A DNA stretch of 64,000 nt from Cytobacillus oceanisediminis. Lineage in GTDB: Bacteria > Bacillota > Bacilli > Bacillales > Cytobacillaceae. Made by a program: the position numbers and the translations under genes. Of the stretch, positions 17,503 to 27,103 are shown one piece after another. Each line of letters starts with the position of its first letter. Within the stretch, counting starts at the first letter, position 1. The notes beneath the pieces were generated by a model that saw only the letters and a list, made by a program, of their open reading frames with translations, searched no databases and had not been told where the DNA came from. The stretch lies in contig NZ_VLKI01000019.1 of assembly GCF_007830235.1 (NCBI RefSeq), forward strand, positions 37,208 through 101,207. The letters run 5' to 3'.

Positions 17503-19404
17503 TTAATGATCTGTTTTTCTCCAAACTCTTTTGTTCTCGATTCTGTTAGTAAGTCCCATGGAGTCGAGCCTCTCTAAAAAAGGAATCATATATTTTCTGG
17601 AAAGTCCCAGGACTTCCTTGGCATCTCCAACTTCAAATTCAGCACCTGTATCTTTTTTTAGTTTGTCTACTGTTTGTCCGAAATGGTCTCCATGCCAATA
17701 AAATTGCCCATCAAGTGGCACAATTGTTCCCTGCTCCTCTAAGAAACGCTTCAAATCACCTTTTAGAACTTCTGGAATCCCAGCAGAAAAATAATAGTCA
17801 TCAAAATGCTTTACTTTTAAACCATCCTTTTTTAATTCAGCCAGAAGATTCTCAATGCGTTTTTGCCAGTTTTGCGGGATGTGCGGATGGAAATCGGCAT
17901 TTTGCAAATATTGCCCTTTTCTTCTGAAAATTCCACATTCAGTTCCAAGGCTTATCACAAATTCAACAAGCATTTTAGGATAGGCTCTCAGCATAACCTG
18001 AAGAAGTTCTGCTTTATTTAACCCCTGCTTCATCGGGTTCTGATGATGAAACTCATGCAAACGGTCATATAACTCTTCTTCAATGCTTTCTTTTATAGCA
18101 GCAAGTGTAAATTCTTTGCTGTTTATAGAAAGGAAATCTGCATCAGCCAGCACTTCTTTTACTGTAATTTCATCTAGTGAAGTTCTGGTCATTATTTCGG
18201 AGAGCGACAAACTCTTGCCTTCCGTTAACGCAGCCATAATTCTATCTTTAGGGCTGCCCTCTTTTTTCTTGCTTAATTCCTCGATGGTTTTTAACCCAAA
18301 CCGATATTTCTCACCGTTGGGATCAATTACCCAGCCGCCTCCGATTGTCTCCTGGGGACTTGGCCTTCTCAAAATAAACCGGTCTCCTCTTTTGGTTACA
18401 ATCTCCTCGTCCAATCGCAGCTGGCAGAGAATTTCCCCATCGTTATCGTTTAATTCATTACGATCGAAAAATACGATTCTTCCCATTACTTCAGCTGTCC
18501 CAATATGGCATTTTATCGGCATCCGCTGTTTTATGATATGTTCAAAATTTTCAACCATTCTAACGGCTACATCAATGGTTTTTGTTACGCTAAAATGCTC
18601 AGAAGAAACAAGTACTTCTCCACGCTCAATGTCTTCCTTAGATACCCCGGAAAGATTAATTGCCGCCCTTTGCCCTGCATAGGCGGTATTTGCAGGCTGA
18701 TGGTGCACCTGAAGCTGCCGAGCTCTTACCTCAAGTCCTTTTGGCAGAATTTTAAGAGGCTGCCCTTCTTCAACCCATCCTTCATAAACCGTTCCTCTTA
18801 CTACCGTTCCTTGCCCTTTTACGGTGAATACCTGATCAATCGGCAGGCGGAAAGCCCCTTTCGTATCCCGGGTATCCTGTTCTTTCAAAGTATGAATGAT
18901 TAACTGCTTTAGCTCATCAATTCCGTTAAGAGACAAACTATCTGTTAATACGAACGGAACATGTTCAAAAACTGTTCCTTTAAGTTCCTCGATTATTTCT
19001 TCCTTTACAAGGTCACTAAATTCCTCGTCTACTCGATCAATCTTCGTAATAGCAACAATCCCTTTTCGGATCCCAAGAAAATCAAGAATCTCCAAGTGTT
19101 CTTTTGTTTGCGGCATTACCCCTTCATCAGCGGCAACTACTAATACAACTAAGTCTATTCCCGCTACACCGGCTATCATCTGCCGTATAAAGCGTTCATG
19201 TCCGGGAACATCCACGACAGATATTTGAATTTCCTCATCTTCATATAAAGGTGCAAACCCGAGCTCTATGGATATTTGCCGTTCTTTTTCTTCTTTTAAC
19301 CTATCAGTATCTACATTCGTTAATGCTTTAGTTAAAGTTGTTTTACCATGGTCGATATGACCTGCCATGCCTATAGTAAAATATCTCTTCGTCAAATCTG
19401 CCAC
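17503..19404 (-). CDS. selB: Selenocysteine-specific elongation factor SelB
   Basis: 633 residues. The GTPase domain has GHIDHGKTT (P-loop), DVPGHE (G3) and TKID (G4). EF-Tu-like domains 2 and 3 follow, then a domain that would hold selenocysteinyl-tRNA, then C-terminal winged helices (about 400-633; PEVLKGDLKRFLEEQGTI, GDAKEVLGLSRKYMIPFLERL) that bind the SECIS hairpin in the mRNA. SelB delivers Sec-tRNA to UGA codons. selA, selC and selD are not in this window. Coding strand and codon use resemble the neighbours. Confidence 0.95.
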   Translation of the reverse strand: MADLTKRYFTIGMAGHIDHGKTTLTKALTNVDTDRLKEEKERQISIELGFAPLYEDEEIQISVVDVPGHERFIRQMIAGVAGIDLVVLVVAADEGVMPQTKEHLEILDFLGIRKGIVAITKIDRVDEEFSDLVKEEIIEELKGTVFEHVPFVLTDSLSLNGIDELKQLIIHTLKEQDTRDTKGAFRLPIDQVFTVKGQGTVVRGTVYEGWVEEGQPLKILPKGLEVRARQLQVHHQPANTAYAGQRAAINLSGVSKEDIERGEVLVSSEHFSVTKTIDVAVRMVENFEHIIKQRMPIKCHIGTAEVMGRIVFFDRNELNDNDGEILCQLRLDEEIVTKRGDRFILRRPSPQETIGGGWVIDPNGEKYRFGLKTIEELSKKKEGSPKDRIMAALTEGKSLSLSEIMTRTSLDEITVKEVLADADFLSINSKEFTLAAIKESIEEELYDRLHEFHHQNPMKQGLNKAELLQVMLRAYPKMLVEFVISLGTECGIFRRKGQYLQNADFHPHIPQNWQKRIENLLAELKKDGLKVKHFDDYYFSAGIPEVLKGDLKRFLEEQGTIVPLDGQFYWHGDHFGQTVDKLKKDTGAEFEVGDAKEVLGLSRKYMIPFLERLDSMGLTNRIENKRVWRKTDH

Positions 19405-19469
19405 CTACTTCTATATACATTCTTTTTTTAACTGTATCCTGAAAAAAAGAATCTTTCAATAAACAGGTA

Positions 19470-20276
19470 TTATAAAGATAAGAAAGCTCCCACTGCACCG
19501 CTGTATTCCCCATTCTGAATAAAAAACGGATTCAAGCCAAGCATTTTGGTATAATGCTCTAAGCGGTTCTTAAGCAGCTTATTATTTTTGAGAGTATTTC
19601 CAATATAAACGATGTCTTTAATTTGATGATGGGAAGCTGACTGCATACTTAAAAGGACGATCGTTTCTGCAATCATATTGGTTAAGCTTGCTATTTTATC
19701 TTCATTGCTTACCTTTTCATTAATGCGAACTTTTCCAAAATTGCTGGCGGTCAGGCTGCCGTCAATTGGAGGTTTGGAGGGGTGGTAGATATCTTTAACC
19801 AGCAAATCTGCAGCTGCAGCTTCCCCTTTTCTTGCCAAAGAAACCAGCTTTGAAAAGTCGGTTTCTCCAGTAAGCAATTTCCCCAGCCCCAGAAATGTGC
19901 CTCCGCCGATAGCGCTCCCTAATAATCGGGTATATTCCCTGGCCTTTATAAGATAAATGGATGTACCGGTTCCAATATTAATGAGCAAATAGTTTTCCTT
20001 CGTTCTCCCTTCCTGATTCATCAAAAAAGCAGCTCCTTCACAGTTTGCCTTAAATTCAGAAACAGTTATGGCATTTGGAAAGAAATCATTTTTAAGAAAT
20101 TCTGATTGGCCGCCTGTCAATGCAAATGATGCCCCCGAAGCAGTCATCTTCAGCCACTTCATAGAACTCTGTAAGTTATCCATTGAATAGGTCTTATAGT
20201 GAAAGCGGCTACTTTCTTCATAAACCATTTTCAGCAATGTACCGCCAGCATCTATCCCAACTTTATCAGGTCTCAT
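19470..20276 (-). CDS. coaW: Type II pantothenate kinase CoaW
   Basis: 268 residues, acetate/sugar kinase-like fold: VGIDAGGTLLKMVYEE (phosphate-binding loop), LLINIGTGTSIYLI, LLGSAIGGGTFLGLGKLLTG. It phosphorylates pantothenate, the first step of coenzyme A synthesis; the staphylococcal-type enzyme is insensitive to CoA feedback. The ATG overlaps the stop of the upstream ywaF-like gene (ATGA at 20273-20276), so the two are translated together. Confidence 0.92.
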   Translation of the reverse strand: MRPDKVGIDAGGTLLKMVYEESSRFHYKTYSMDNLQSSMKWLKMTASGASFALTGGQSEFLKNDFFPNAITVSEFKANCEGAAFLMNQEGRTKENYLLINIGTGTSIYLIKAREYTRLLGSAIGGGTFLGLGKLLTGETDFSKLVSLARKGEAAAADLLVKDIYHPSKPPIDGSLTASNFGKVRINEKVSNEDKIASLTNMIAETIVLLSMQSASHHQIKDIVYIGNTLKNNKLLKNRLEHYTKMLGLNPFFIQNGEYSGAVGAFLSL

Positions 20277-21004
20277 GAAGATTCCTCCTTTCTTGCAGAT
20301 TGCCTATCTTTCCTTTTGAATGGCACCAGCAGCAAAAGAAACAGCAATATGGCAGCCCCTTCAAGTGATAATATGTAAACAGGGTACGGACCAAAATAAT
20401 CCAATAAAGAGGCATTATCCGGTTTATAGGAAAGGAACATATAATTTCCGTCTGTAAGTTTGTTTGCCATAAAAGCAACAGCTGCACTTATATTTAAAAA
20501 TAGGACGGACATGAGCATTCCTTTACCTGTTGGCCTATATTGATGGACAAACACAAAATACAGGCATGTCCAAATAATAAGATTATGGGTAATAAAAAAT
20601 TGAAAATAACGAAAGTGGGGAAAGCCTAAATACAGCTCGGGAGTCAGGATGGCCATCAAAGCACCGACTATCCCAATGAAATAGACAATTTGGAAAATAG
20701 CTTTAGATTTAGTTGCTAATAAAACCAAACATAGAATTAGGCTAATCGAACAGAGATGAAGCGGCAAAGTGAAGGAAACATCCCAATAACCACCTTTGTA
20801 GAGCCATATATGATAGAAGAGCTCCATCGTAAAAAGCAAGAAAAACATTACCTTCCTGACTTCCCCGTCAATATGGCGAAGGCGATCTCGGAATATGAAC
20901 ATAATGCCGGAAACTGCAGCAAATAAGGCAATCATTAAAAGATGAGAAGCTGTAAAAGCAATAAAAGGGAAAGAATTATAATCATGAGAAAATACTCCGG
21001 ACAT
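20273..21004 (-). CDS. ywaF: TIGR02206 family membrane protein (YwaF-like)
   Basis: 243 residues with about seven membrane segments and the family blocks FPLHLCSISLILCLVLL (seen as LPLHLCSISLI) and GFPHFRYFQFFITHNLIIW. Function is unknown. A GGAGAG lies eight bases before ATG 21004, which is better placed than the in-frame codon at 21019. Overlaps coaW by four bases. Confidence 0.85.
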   Translation of the reverse strand: MSGVFSHDYNSFPFIAFTASHLLMIALFAAVSGIMFIFRDRLRHIDGEVRKVMFFLLFTMELFYHIWLYKGGYWDVSFTLPLHLCSISLILCLVLLATKSKAIFQIVYFIGIVGALMAILTPELYLGFPHFRYFQFFITHNLIIWTCLYFVFVHQYRPTGKGMLMSVLFLNISAAVAFMANKLTDGNYMFLSYKPDNASLLDYFGPYPVYILSLEGAAILLFLLLLVPFKRKDRQSARKEESS

Positions 21005-21079
21005 AATAACTCTCTCCATTCAAAACGTTTATTTTTTAATCTTAATGATTAATTGCTATATTCCTACTTTAAAAGCAAA

Positions 21080-21282
21080 GGCTCTGATAAATTTGCCTGT
21101 TGATTCCTGCTCAAGAAGCTCAGCGAACCGCGGGTGGTCCAGTAGCCTCCTCCCGCCGGTCTTTGAATAAGCACCTTGTAGATAACACCGCACGAAGGGA
21201 ATGCGAATGCATTTCTGAGGATCTGGCGCCATCCGCTCCAATCAACAGGGTGCTAAAATCAACAAAAAGCTTTAACGCAGCC
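21080..21282. mobile_element. MITE-like element, copy 3
   Basis: About 203 bp. Left end GGCTCTGATAAATTTGCC, right end AAGCTTTAACGCAGCC. Both flanks are AAAGCAAA, a perfect 8-bp target duplication. The middle is close to copy 1 (TTTGAATAAGCA, ACACCGCACGAAG, ATGCATTTC). It is inserted upstream of the ywaF-like gene. Confidence 0.85.
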
Positions 21283-21386
21283 AAAGCAAAAGAATATTGA
21301 AACAAAGAAGACCATGATAAAAGATCATCTCAATGGGGATATGCATGAAAAAATATTATCTATTTAACATGTTTACTGAGCAATCA

Positions 21387-21761
21387 TTACTGATTAAACC
21401 AAAGCGGATCATCATTATCAACTTCACCATTATAATTTATGAGTATTTCTTCTCCCGCCTTTATATCCTTATAGGCAAAAAAGTCAAAAGTGTGATTATC
21501 AAAATTTATATCATAAACAGCATTTGGTTTATAGGAATGGTTAAAAAGCATCCCATACCCTAAAAGGATTGCACTGTGTTTAGCTCCGTATTCGAAGGCA
21601 TAATCAGCAAGAGCGGTTTTTTCTATGTGCTGATGCTCTTCATTGGGATAAGGCAGGACTGGTGCTTCATGGATTAGCTCACCCTTTTTAATATCACGTG
21701 TTGCAAAGACTCCTCTGTTATGTTCGCCATCACTTAGCGTAGATGTTTTGATTTCAATCAT
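21387..21761 (-). CDS. SET-domain protein (lysine methyltransferase fold)
   Basis: 124 residues covering little more than a minimal SET domain: RGVFATRDIKKGELI, then MLFNHSYKPNAVYD (the NHS knot) and AGEEILINYNGE (terminal Tyr). Such proteins use S-adenosylmethionine to methylate lysines; the bacterial substrate is not known. Pre-SET and post-SET zinc sites are absent. It stands alone, with about 100 bp before the next gene. Confidence 0.85.
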   Translation of the reverse strand: MIEIKTSTLSDGEHNRGVFATRDIKKGELIHEAPVLPYPNEEHQHIEKTALADYAFEYGAKHSAILLGYGMLFNHSYKPNAVYDINFDNHTFDFFAYKDIKAGEEILINYNGEVDNDDPLWFNQ

Positions 21762-21860
21762 TTAGTTACCTGCTCATTCTCGTCTATGACGTGTTTTATT
21801 TTTATGTTTGACAGTTATGTCTAAATAAATAACTTTTAAAGATTTTAGGGAGATCATCTC

Positions 21861-22541
21861 TTATTTTCCGATAAGCTTATATTCTCCAAATTCTAGTTTT
21901 TTGGTGGTTTCAAGTTGTATTAATTTGGGGGACCCTAATTGAATTTTTTGTGAAAACAATGGGCCGTCATATACAAACGTATGATACTCTCCCGATTCCC
22001 CCATTGGGCAAACAGCTTCTTTTTGGATATCTTGCAAAAAGGCAGCATCAAGTTCCCTGCCCAGCCAGGAGGGATCCAGTACATCCTCTCGAACACGAAT
22101 TACTCTGGCCTTATTACCTGATTTCACAAAGGTTTCAAGTGCCTGGATACTATCTTTTTCCTCCATCCAGAGAGGATATACAGCATTAATTCCGGCTTCT
22201 TCTGCCACCTTTTCCCCCCAACGGCGATGTCCTGCTAAGTACAAGTCACCATATGCAATGCCTGTAAGTTTAAACTTATCTATTAATTTTTTTAATTTAC
22301 TAATATAACGTTCTGTGTAATTTTCAAAAGAACAAGAAATGAATTCTACAGGTATAGATAATGCTTTAGCCTGAAGATGAATCAATTCAGTCTTTTCTCC
22401 ATGGCCAAAAGTTCTGCCGATCTCTGCTGGCACAGTTGTTATCAAACATGCAACTTCAACACCCTGCTTTACTAAAACCTCCAAAGCAAGGCAGCTGTCT
22501 TTGCCGCCGCTCCACGATAAGGCTACTCTATTAGCCAACAT
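21861..22541 (-). CDS. Dph6-related ATP pyrophosphatase
   Basis: About 226 residues, N-type ATP pyrophosphatase fold with the PP-loop LSWSGGKDSCLALEVL near the N-terminus and the ITGIAYGDLYLAGHRRW and MGESGEYHTFVYDGP blocks typical of diphthine-ammonia ligase relatives. Bacteria lack diphthamide, so the substrate is unknown. The frame opens at 22562, but GAAGG precedes the tandem ATGs at 22544/22541; I use 22541. Confidence 0.82.
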   Translation of the reverse strand: MLANRVALSWSGGKDSCLALEVLVKQGVEVACLITTVPAEIGRTFGHGEKTELIHLQAKALSIPVEFISCSFENYTERYISKLKKLIDKFKLTGIAYGDLYLAGHRRWGEKVAEEAGINAVYPLWMEEKDSIQALETFVKSGNKARVIRVREDVLDPSWLGRELDAAFLQDIQKEAVCPMGESGEYHTFVYDGPLFSQKIQLGSPKLIQLETTKKLEFGEYKLIGK

Positions 22542-22601
22542 CATCACCTTCTTATCTTTCAAAACTTGTAAAGGATAGGCAAGCTATCCTCCTCTTTTCA
22601 A

Positions 22602-25600
22602 TTAATTTAAAAATTGAAACTCCGTGCTGCTTCCTGTCTGGCTCGCTGTTACTTCAAGGCGGGCGTCGATTCTTTCCTTTAATTCCGGAACATGGGAAAT
22701 GATGCCAACAAGCCTGCCGCTGCTTTGAATATCGATTAATGCCTCAATTGCCTGATCTAATGATTCAGGATCAAGTGTGCCAAATCCTTCATCAATGAAC
22801 ATCGTCTCAAGAGAAACTCCTCCGGCATATTGCTGGACTACATCAGCCAAGCCAAGTGCAAGGGCTAATGCTGCTTTAAAACTTTCTCCGCCTGACAATG
22901 TTTTGACATGCCTTTCCTGGCCTGTATACTGATCGAACACTAGCAGTTCAAGACCGCTTTGCGCATTTCCCTTCGAACGGTCTGTTTTTCTCAGCAATTG
23001 GTACCGGCCGCTTGTCATCCGGGTTAATCGCCCATTTGCTTCTCTAAGTATATCGTCCAGAAATGCAGCAAGTACAAACCTTTCAAAAGTAACTCTGTAT
23101 GTGTTCTGTCCTTTGGAAATTTCATATAAATGTCCAATCACTTTATAACGTTCTTCAAGGACCTTCATTTTCTCATTAATTCCTGTTATTTTTTGTAAGG
23201 TTTCTTCATTATGCTTCTTTTTCATATACAGATTTGTATATTGATCCTGCAGCTGTTTTAGATGGTCATCTGTTTCTTTCAAGCGTGCTTGCAGACTTTC
23301 GAGGTCTGGCTTTTCAACACCCTCTAAAAGCTGTAAGACCTCCGAATAACGGTCAGTTACTGACCGTACTTCTTCACGATATTCCCGCACTTCTACTTCC
23401 AGCGCACGAACCTCATGTTCGGTTTTTTTTGCATTTCGGTATTCTCCATATGAGTCAAATCCCTGATCCTTCATACGCTGAACAAAGTTCTGTCTTTCAA
23501 CTGCCAGCTTTTCCTCAAGTTTAACAGCTTGCCTTTCGATCGTCTCCATTTTTGCCTGTTCAGCCATATAGGCAGCCTTTGTATCCTGAAATTTCTGTTG
23601 TGCAATTTCCAAACTTTTTTGCAAAGTCTCCAGTTTATCAACCGCTGCTTTTAGATTGGCCTGGTAAGCTTCCATGGAACGCAGATTTTCCGGAATTGCC
23701 TCAGTCATCCTTGTCAAGTTGCCTTTTTTTTCAGCATAGAGAATAGCGGTATCGTTTATTTGACTTTGCAGCCGTTCTATTTCTGCACCCAGAGCTTCCT
23801 TTTGCTGATGAGATTTTTCCATTTCTAAGGTGCAAGCTTCCAGTCTTGAGCTCTTTTTCTTTAACTCCTCTTGAAGGTTTAAGAGATCCTTTCTTTGTGC
23901 AAGAAGAGTACTCTTAATAATCGGCAGGTCTCCCTTTTCCGTATCCGGCCGCTGTTTTTGTATAAGTTTGAATAGCTCACATAAAGTATTTTCAATAGAT
24001 TTCATGTTTGATTGAGATTCATAGAACGATGACTCCGCTTTCGCTTTATCTGCTTCGATTTCGGCTGCGTGCTGTTTGGCTGCCTTTAAATCTTTTTCAT
24101 CAGGAATATCAGTTTGCGATGCAGCCGGATTTGGATGATGATCTGAGCCGCAAACCGGACAAGCTTCTCCATTTTGCAGCTGATTTGCCAAGATGGATGC
24201 TTGTCCATGCAGCCATTTACGTTCCAGCTCCTCAACAAGCATTCTGGCATCTTCCAGCCTGGATGCTGTCTGTTCAAAGTATCTTTTCTTTTTTTCGAAT
24301 ACTTCGAGTGCTAGCGTATAATCGCCCTGCAGCTCTTCATATTTATGAAGCCGTTCTATTTCTTCAGCCATTTTTTCCAGCCGCCGGTCATGTTCCAAAA
24401 GCTTTAAATGACTCTTTTCAATTTCCTGTTTTTCCTCAGCCAATACTTGAATTTTATGATCAGAGGTTTTAATTGCTTCATCCTTATGCTTTTTTTGAAG
24501 GCGGAGGGTTTCCAGCTTTTCTTCAAGTGCACGAACCTGCTTTTCTACTTCAGCATAAGAGTGGATATCCTCTTTCATGTTTTGCAGCCGGTTAACCTTC
24601 TCCCCAGCCTGCTTTCTTTCATCTTCACGTTTCTTTTCAGCTTCCCATCTTTCTTCGTTTTCCTCTAACAGCCCGGCTAGGGAAGCAATGCTTTTCTTTA
24701 GTGCAGTTAGTTCCTCTTTTGAAACGTCCAAGTCCTTCTTTAATTCATGGCAAAGCTGCTCCTGCTGGCTAAGCAAAGCTGCTTTCTGGGCAAGGGAAAT
24801 TAGATTTTCCTTCCCGGCAAATTCTTCTTTTAATCCTTCCAGCTCATTTTTTCTTTGTTTCAGTTCGTCTCTTGCCTTTAACTGTTTGATAATCGTTTCT
24901 GCTTCATACAGCTTTTGCTGGAGTTTGTCTCTTTTTTCTTTCTGGCTCTTGCCTGCAGCTGTTAATTGCTCAAGACCTTCCCTCATTTGCCCAATTTCTG
25001 CATTTATAAGCGGCAGCAAAATTGTGTCATTTACACTGCCAGCTTCCAAATATGCCATAAGTTCCTTATTAAAAACTGCCTGGGCCTGGAGTAAAAGCTG
25101 ATCACGAAGCTTTACTTGGTCTTCAACTGTTCTTTTTAGCTCAGAAGCATCTTCTTTAAGCTTTTCTTCAATCCGCTTATAAATCTGGGTGTGAAATAGC
25201 CGCTGAAGAATTACTTCCTTATCCTTGCTCTCTGAGGTTAGAAGTTTTCTGAATTCTCCCTGTGGGATCATCAGGATTTGCCTGAATTGATTGCTGTCAA
25301 TAATCATGATTTCCTTGATTTTTTCATCGACATCTCTTACATTTGACGCAAGAAGCTGCCTGCTTCCATTTTCATCATAAATATAAAGTTCAGCTTTGGC
25401 ACTTACTATTGTTGTACCATCGCCACGTTCTTTTTTCTTTTCCTGTTGAGGTGACCTGGAAATGTAATATGATTTATTTCTTAATGTAAATTCAAGAGAA
25501 ACCTCAGTCAGTGTTTCGTTTCTGGCAAACTGGCTTCTAAGTTCCGGTCCATTTCGGTCCTCACCGCTTGCTTTTCCGTAGATTGCATAGCTAATCCCAT

Positions 25601-25736
25601 CAAATATGGTTGTTTTTCCCGAACCAGTTTTTCCGGAAATGACAAACATTCTCCGGTTCCCAAGTTCTGTAAAGTCAATTTGTTCACTATCTGCATAAGG
25701 GCCGAACGCTTGCATCTTTAATTTTAATGGTCTCAT
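22602..25736 (-). CDS. sbcC: Exonuclease subunit SbcC (Rad50-like ATPase)
   Basis: 1044 residues. Walker A GKTGSGKTTIFDGISYAIYG near the N-terminus, long coiled coils (about 170-880) interrupted by a zinc hook CPVCGSDHH, then the C-terminal ABC signature LSGGESFKAALALALGL and Walker B MFIDEGFGTLD. With SbcD it forms an ATP-driven nuclease that cleaves hairpins and processes double-strand ends. Its ATG overlaps the sbcD stop by four bases. Confidence 0.97.
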   Translation of the reverse strand: MRPLKLKMQAFGPYADSEQIDFTELGNRRMFVISGKTGSGKTTIFDGISYAIYGKASGEDRNGPELRSQFARNETLTEVSLEFTLRNKSYYISRSPQQEKKKERGDGTTIVSAKAELYIYDENGSRQLLASNVRDVDEKIKEIMIIDSNQFRQILMIPQGEFRKLLTSESKDKEVILQRLFHTQIYKRIEEKLKEDASELKRTVEDQVKLRDQLLLQAQAVFNKELMAYLEAGSVNDTILLPLINAEIGQMREGLEQLTAAGKSQKEKRDKLQQKLYEAETIIKQLKARDELKQRKNELEGLKEEFAGKENLISLAQKAALLSQQEQLCHELKKDLDVSKEELTALKKSIASLAGLLEENEERWEAEKKREDERKQAGEKVNRLQNMKEDIHSYAEVEKQVRALEEKLETLRLQKKHKDEAIKTSDHKIQVLAEEKQEIEKSHLKLLEHDRRLEKMAEEIERLHKYEELQGDYTLALEVFEKKKRYFEQTASRLEDARMLVEELERKWLHGQASILANQLQNGEACPVCGSDHHPNPAASQTDIPDEKDLKAAKQHAAEIEADKAKAESSFYESQSNMKSIENTLCELFKLIQKQRPDTEKGDLPIIKSTLLAQRKDLLNLQEELKKKSSRLEACTLEMEKSHQQKEALGAEIERLQSQINDTAILYAEKKGNLTRMTEAIPENLRSMEAYQANLKAAVDKLETLQKSLEIAQQKFQDTKAAYMAEQAKMETIERQAVKLEEKLAVERQNFVQRMKDQGFDSYGEYRNAKKTEHEVRALEVEVREYREEVRSVTDRYSEVLQLLEGVEKPDLESLQARLKETDDHLKQLQDQYTNLYMKKKHNEETLQKITGINEKMKVLEERYKVIGHLYEISKGQNTYRVTFERFVLAAFLDDILREANGRLTRMTSGRYQLLRKTDRSKGNAQSGLELLVFDQYTGQERHVKTLSGGESFKAALALALGLADVVQQYAGGVSLETMFIDEGFGTLDPESLDQAIEALIDIQSSGRLVGIISHVPELKERIDARLEVTASQTGSSTEFQFLN

Positions 25737-26878
25737 TTTAGCGCTTCCTCCCTTAGCACTTTTTCAATCACATCGGCCATAACCTGTTGTTTATCGTTTG
25801 TAAATTCGGAAGTAGTCATCTGCTCATAAAACTGCTTAAAAAGCTCAAGCTCTGACTTTTTCTCCTCCTTCATAGAAATGAAGGAGCTTTTTTTCTTCAT
25901 ATCTGTAATAGAAATCTTCCGTTCAAGATGAAGTACATTTGGATATACCTGCCGTAGCTTATTAATCGGATCCAATAATGCCCCTTCATCCAAAAGTGTG
26001 ATTTTTAAATAGTCATCCAGATTTTGTTTTTCATAGAATGCTGGATCCATCAGCTCATCAAGATACCCTTCGACTTCCCTTAAATCCTTTTTAGGCTGTA
26101 AGGAACGGGTACGAAGATCGAATTCACCATTTTCTTTCATCTCAATTATGGAAATCGATTTTTCCTGTTTCGCTTCAGAAAAAGAATACTTTAAAAGCGA
26201 GCCAGAATAGCGGATTTTGTCATGCTTGATCGCATCTGGGCTATGCAAATGCCCAAGTGCCGTATACGAAAACGGATCGAAGCAATTAGAATGGACACAG
26301 CCTGAACCACCGACAGAAAGAGTCCTCTCCGATTCGCTCGTCGCCCCGCCAAGTACAAAGGCATGTCCAACAAGAATATTGGGTTCATTCGGATTTAAAG
26401 TTTCTTCAATCTTCCCGACAATAGCCTTCATGGCATCATCATGTGAATGGATTTTGTCATCATCAAGCAAATGCCTGACCATACCAGGTTCTGCATAAGG
26501 GACAAGGTAAAAGTTAACACCCTTGATATGTATTGGCCTAAAATCATTTACCAGCTTTCCTGATAAATAGAAACCGCAATGTCTGTACCACGAGCTGCCA
26601 AAGGAAAGCCTTTCGGCGCTGTCATGGTTTCCGCCAATTGCTACTACTGGAGTTTTAAGTTCTACATTTATTTTAAAAAGAATTTCATTTAACAATTCTA
26701 CAGCATCAGTTGGAGGTACAGACCGGTCATATAAATCTCCTGCGATAACAACAGCATCTGGCTTTTCTTCTTCAACCACTTCAACAAATTGATTTAAAAA
26801 ATGGCGCTGATCTTCCGTCATGTACACCCCATGAACCAGTTTACCTAAATGCCAATCCGCCGTATGGATAAATTTCAT
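25733..26878 (-). CDS. sbcD: Exonuclease subunit SbcD (Mre11-like)
   Basis: 381 residues. Calcineurin-type nuclease motifs are complete: HTADWHLGK, VIAGDLYDRSVPP, IGGNHDSAERL, LVGHAFV and ALGHLHSPD. The C-terminal cap would bind the SbcC coiled coil. GAGGGTG precedes ATG 26878; an in-frame GTG at 26887 is the alternative. First gene of sbcDC. Confidence 0.97.
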   Translation of the reverse strand: MKFIHTADWHLGKLVHGVYMTEDQRHFLNQFVEVVEEEKPDAVVIAGDLYDRSVPPTDAVELLNEILFKINVELKTPVVAIGGNHDSAERLSFGSSWYRHCGFYLSGKLVNDFRPIHIKGVNFYLVPYAEPGMVRHLLDDDKIHSHDDAMKAIVGKIEETLNPNEPNILVGHAFVLGGATSESERTLSVGGSGCVHSNCFDPFSYTALGHLHSPDAIKHDKIRYSGSLLKYSFSEAKQEKSISIIEMKENGEFDLRTRSLQPKKDLREVEGYLDELMDPAFYEKQNLDDYLKITLLDEGALLDPINKLRQVYPNVLHLERKISITDMKKKSSFISMKEEKKSELELFKQFYEQMTTSEFTNDKQQVMADVIEKVLREEALK

Positions 26879-27039
26879 ATCAATCACCCTCTTTTCCTAC
26901 CATGATTCAATATATACAATGTTACCATTATAGCAAATCAAAAAATAAGGTACTTCTGCAAAATAAGGAAAAACTTCAATAGAACATCCGTTCTCATTAT
27001 ATCAGAAAAATTTTCCAATAGATAGATGATCAGTAAAAT

Positions 27040-27067
27040 TAAAAAGAGCCTATTCCCTAGGCTCTTA
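27040..27067 (-). terminator. Terminator of metT
   Basis: AAGAGCCTA / TAGGCTCTT stem followed by five Ts on the minus strand. Confidence 0.92.
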
Positions 27068-27103
27068 TATCCTTCCTATTAAAGAATCCTCCTGAAACAA
27101 CCT

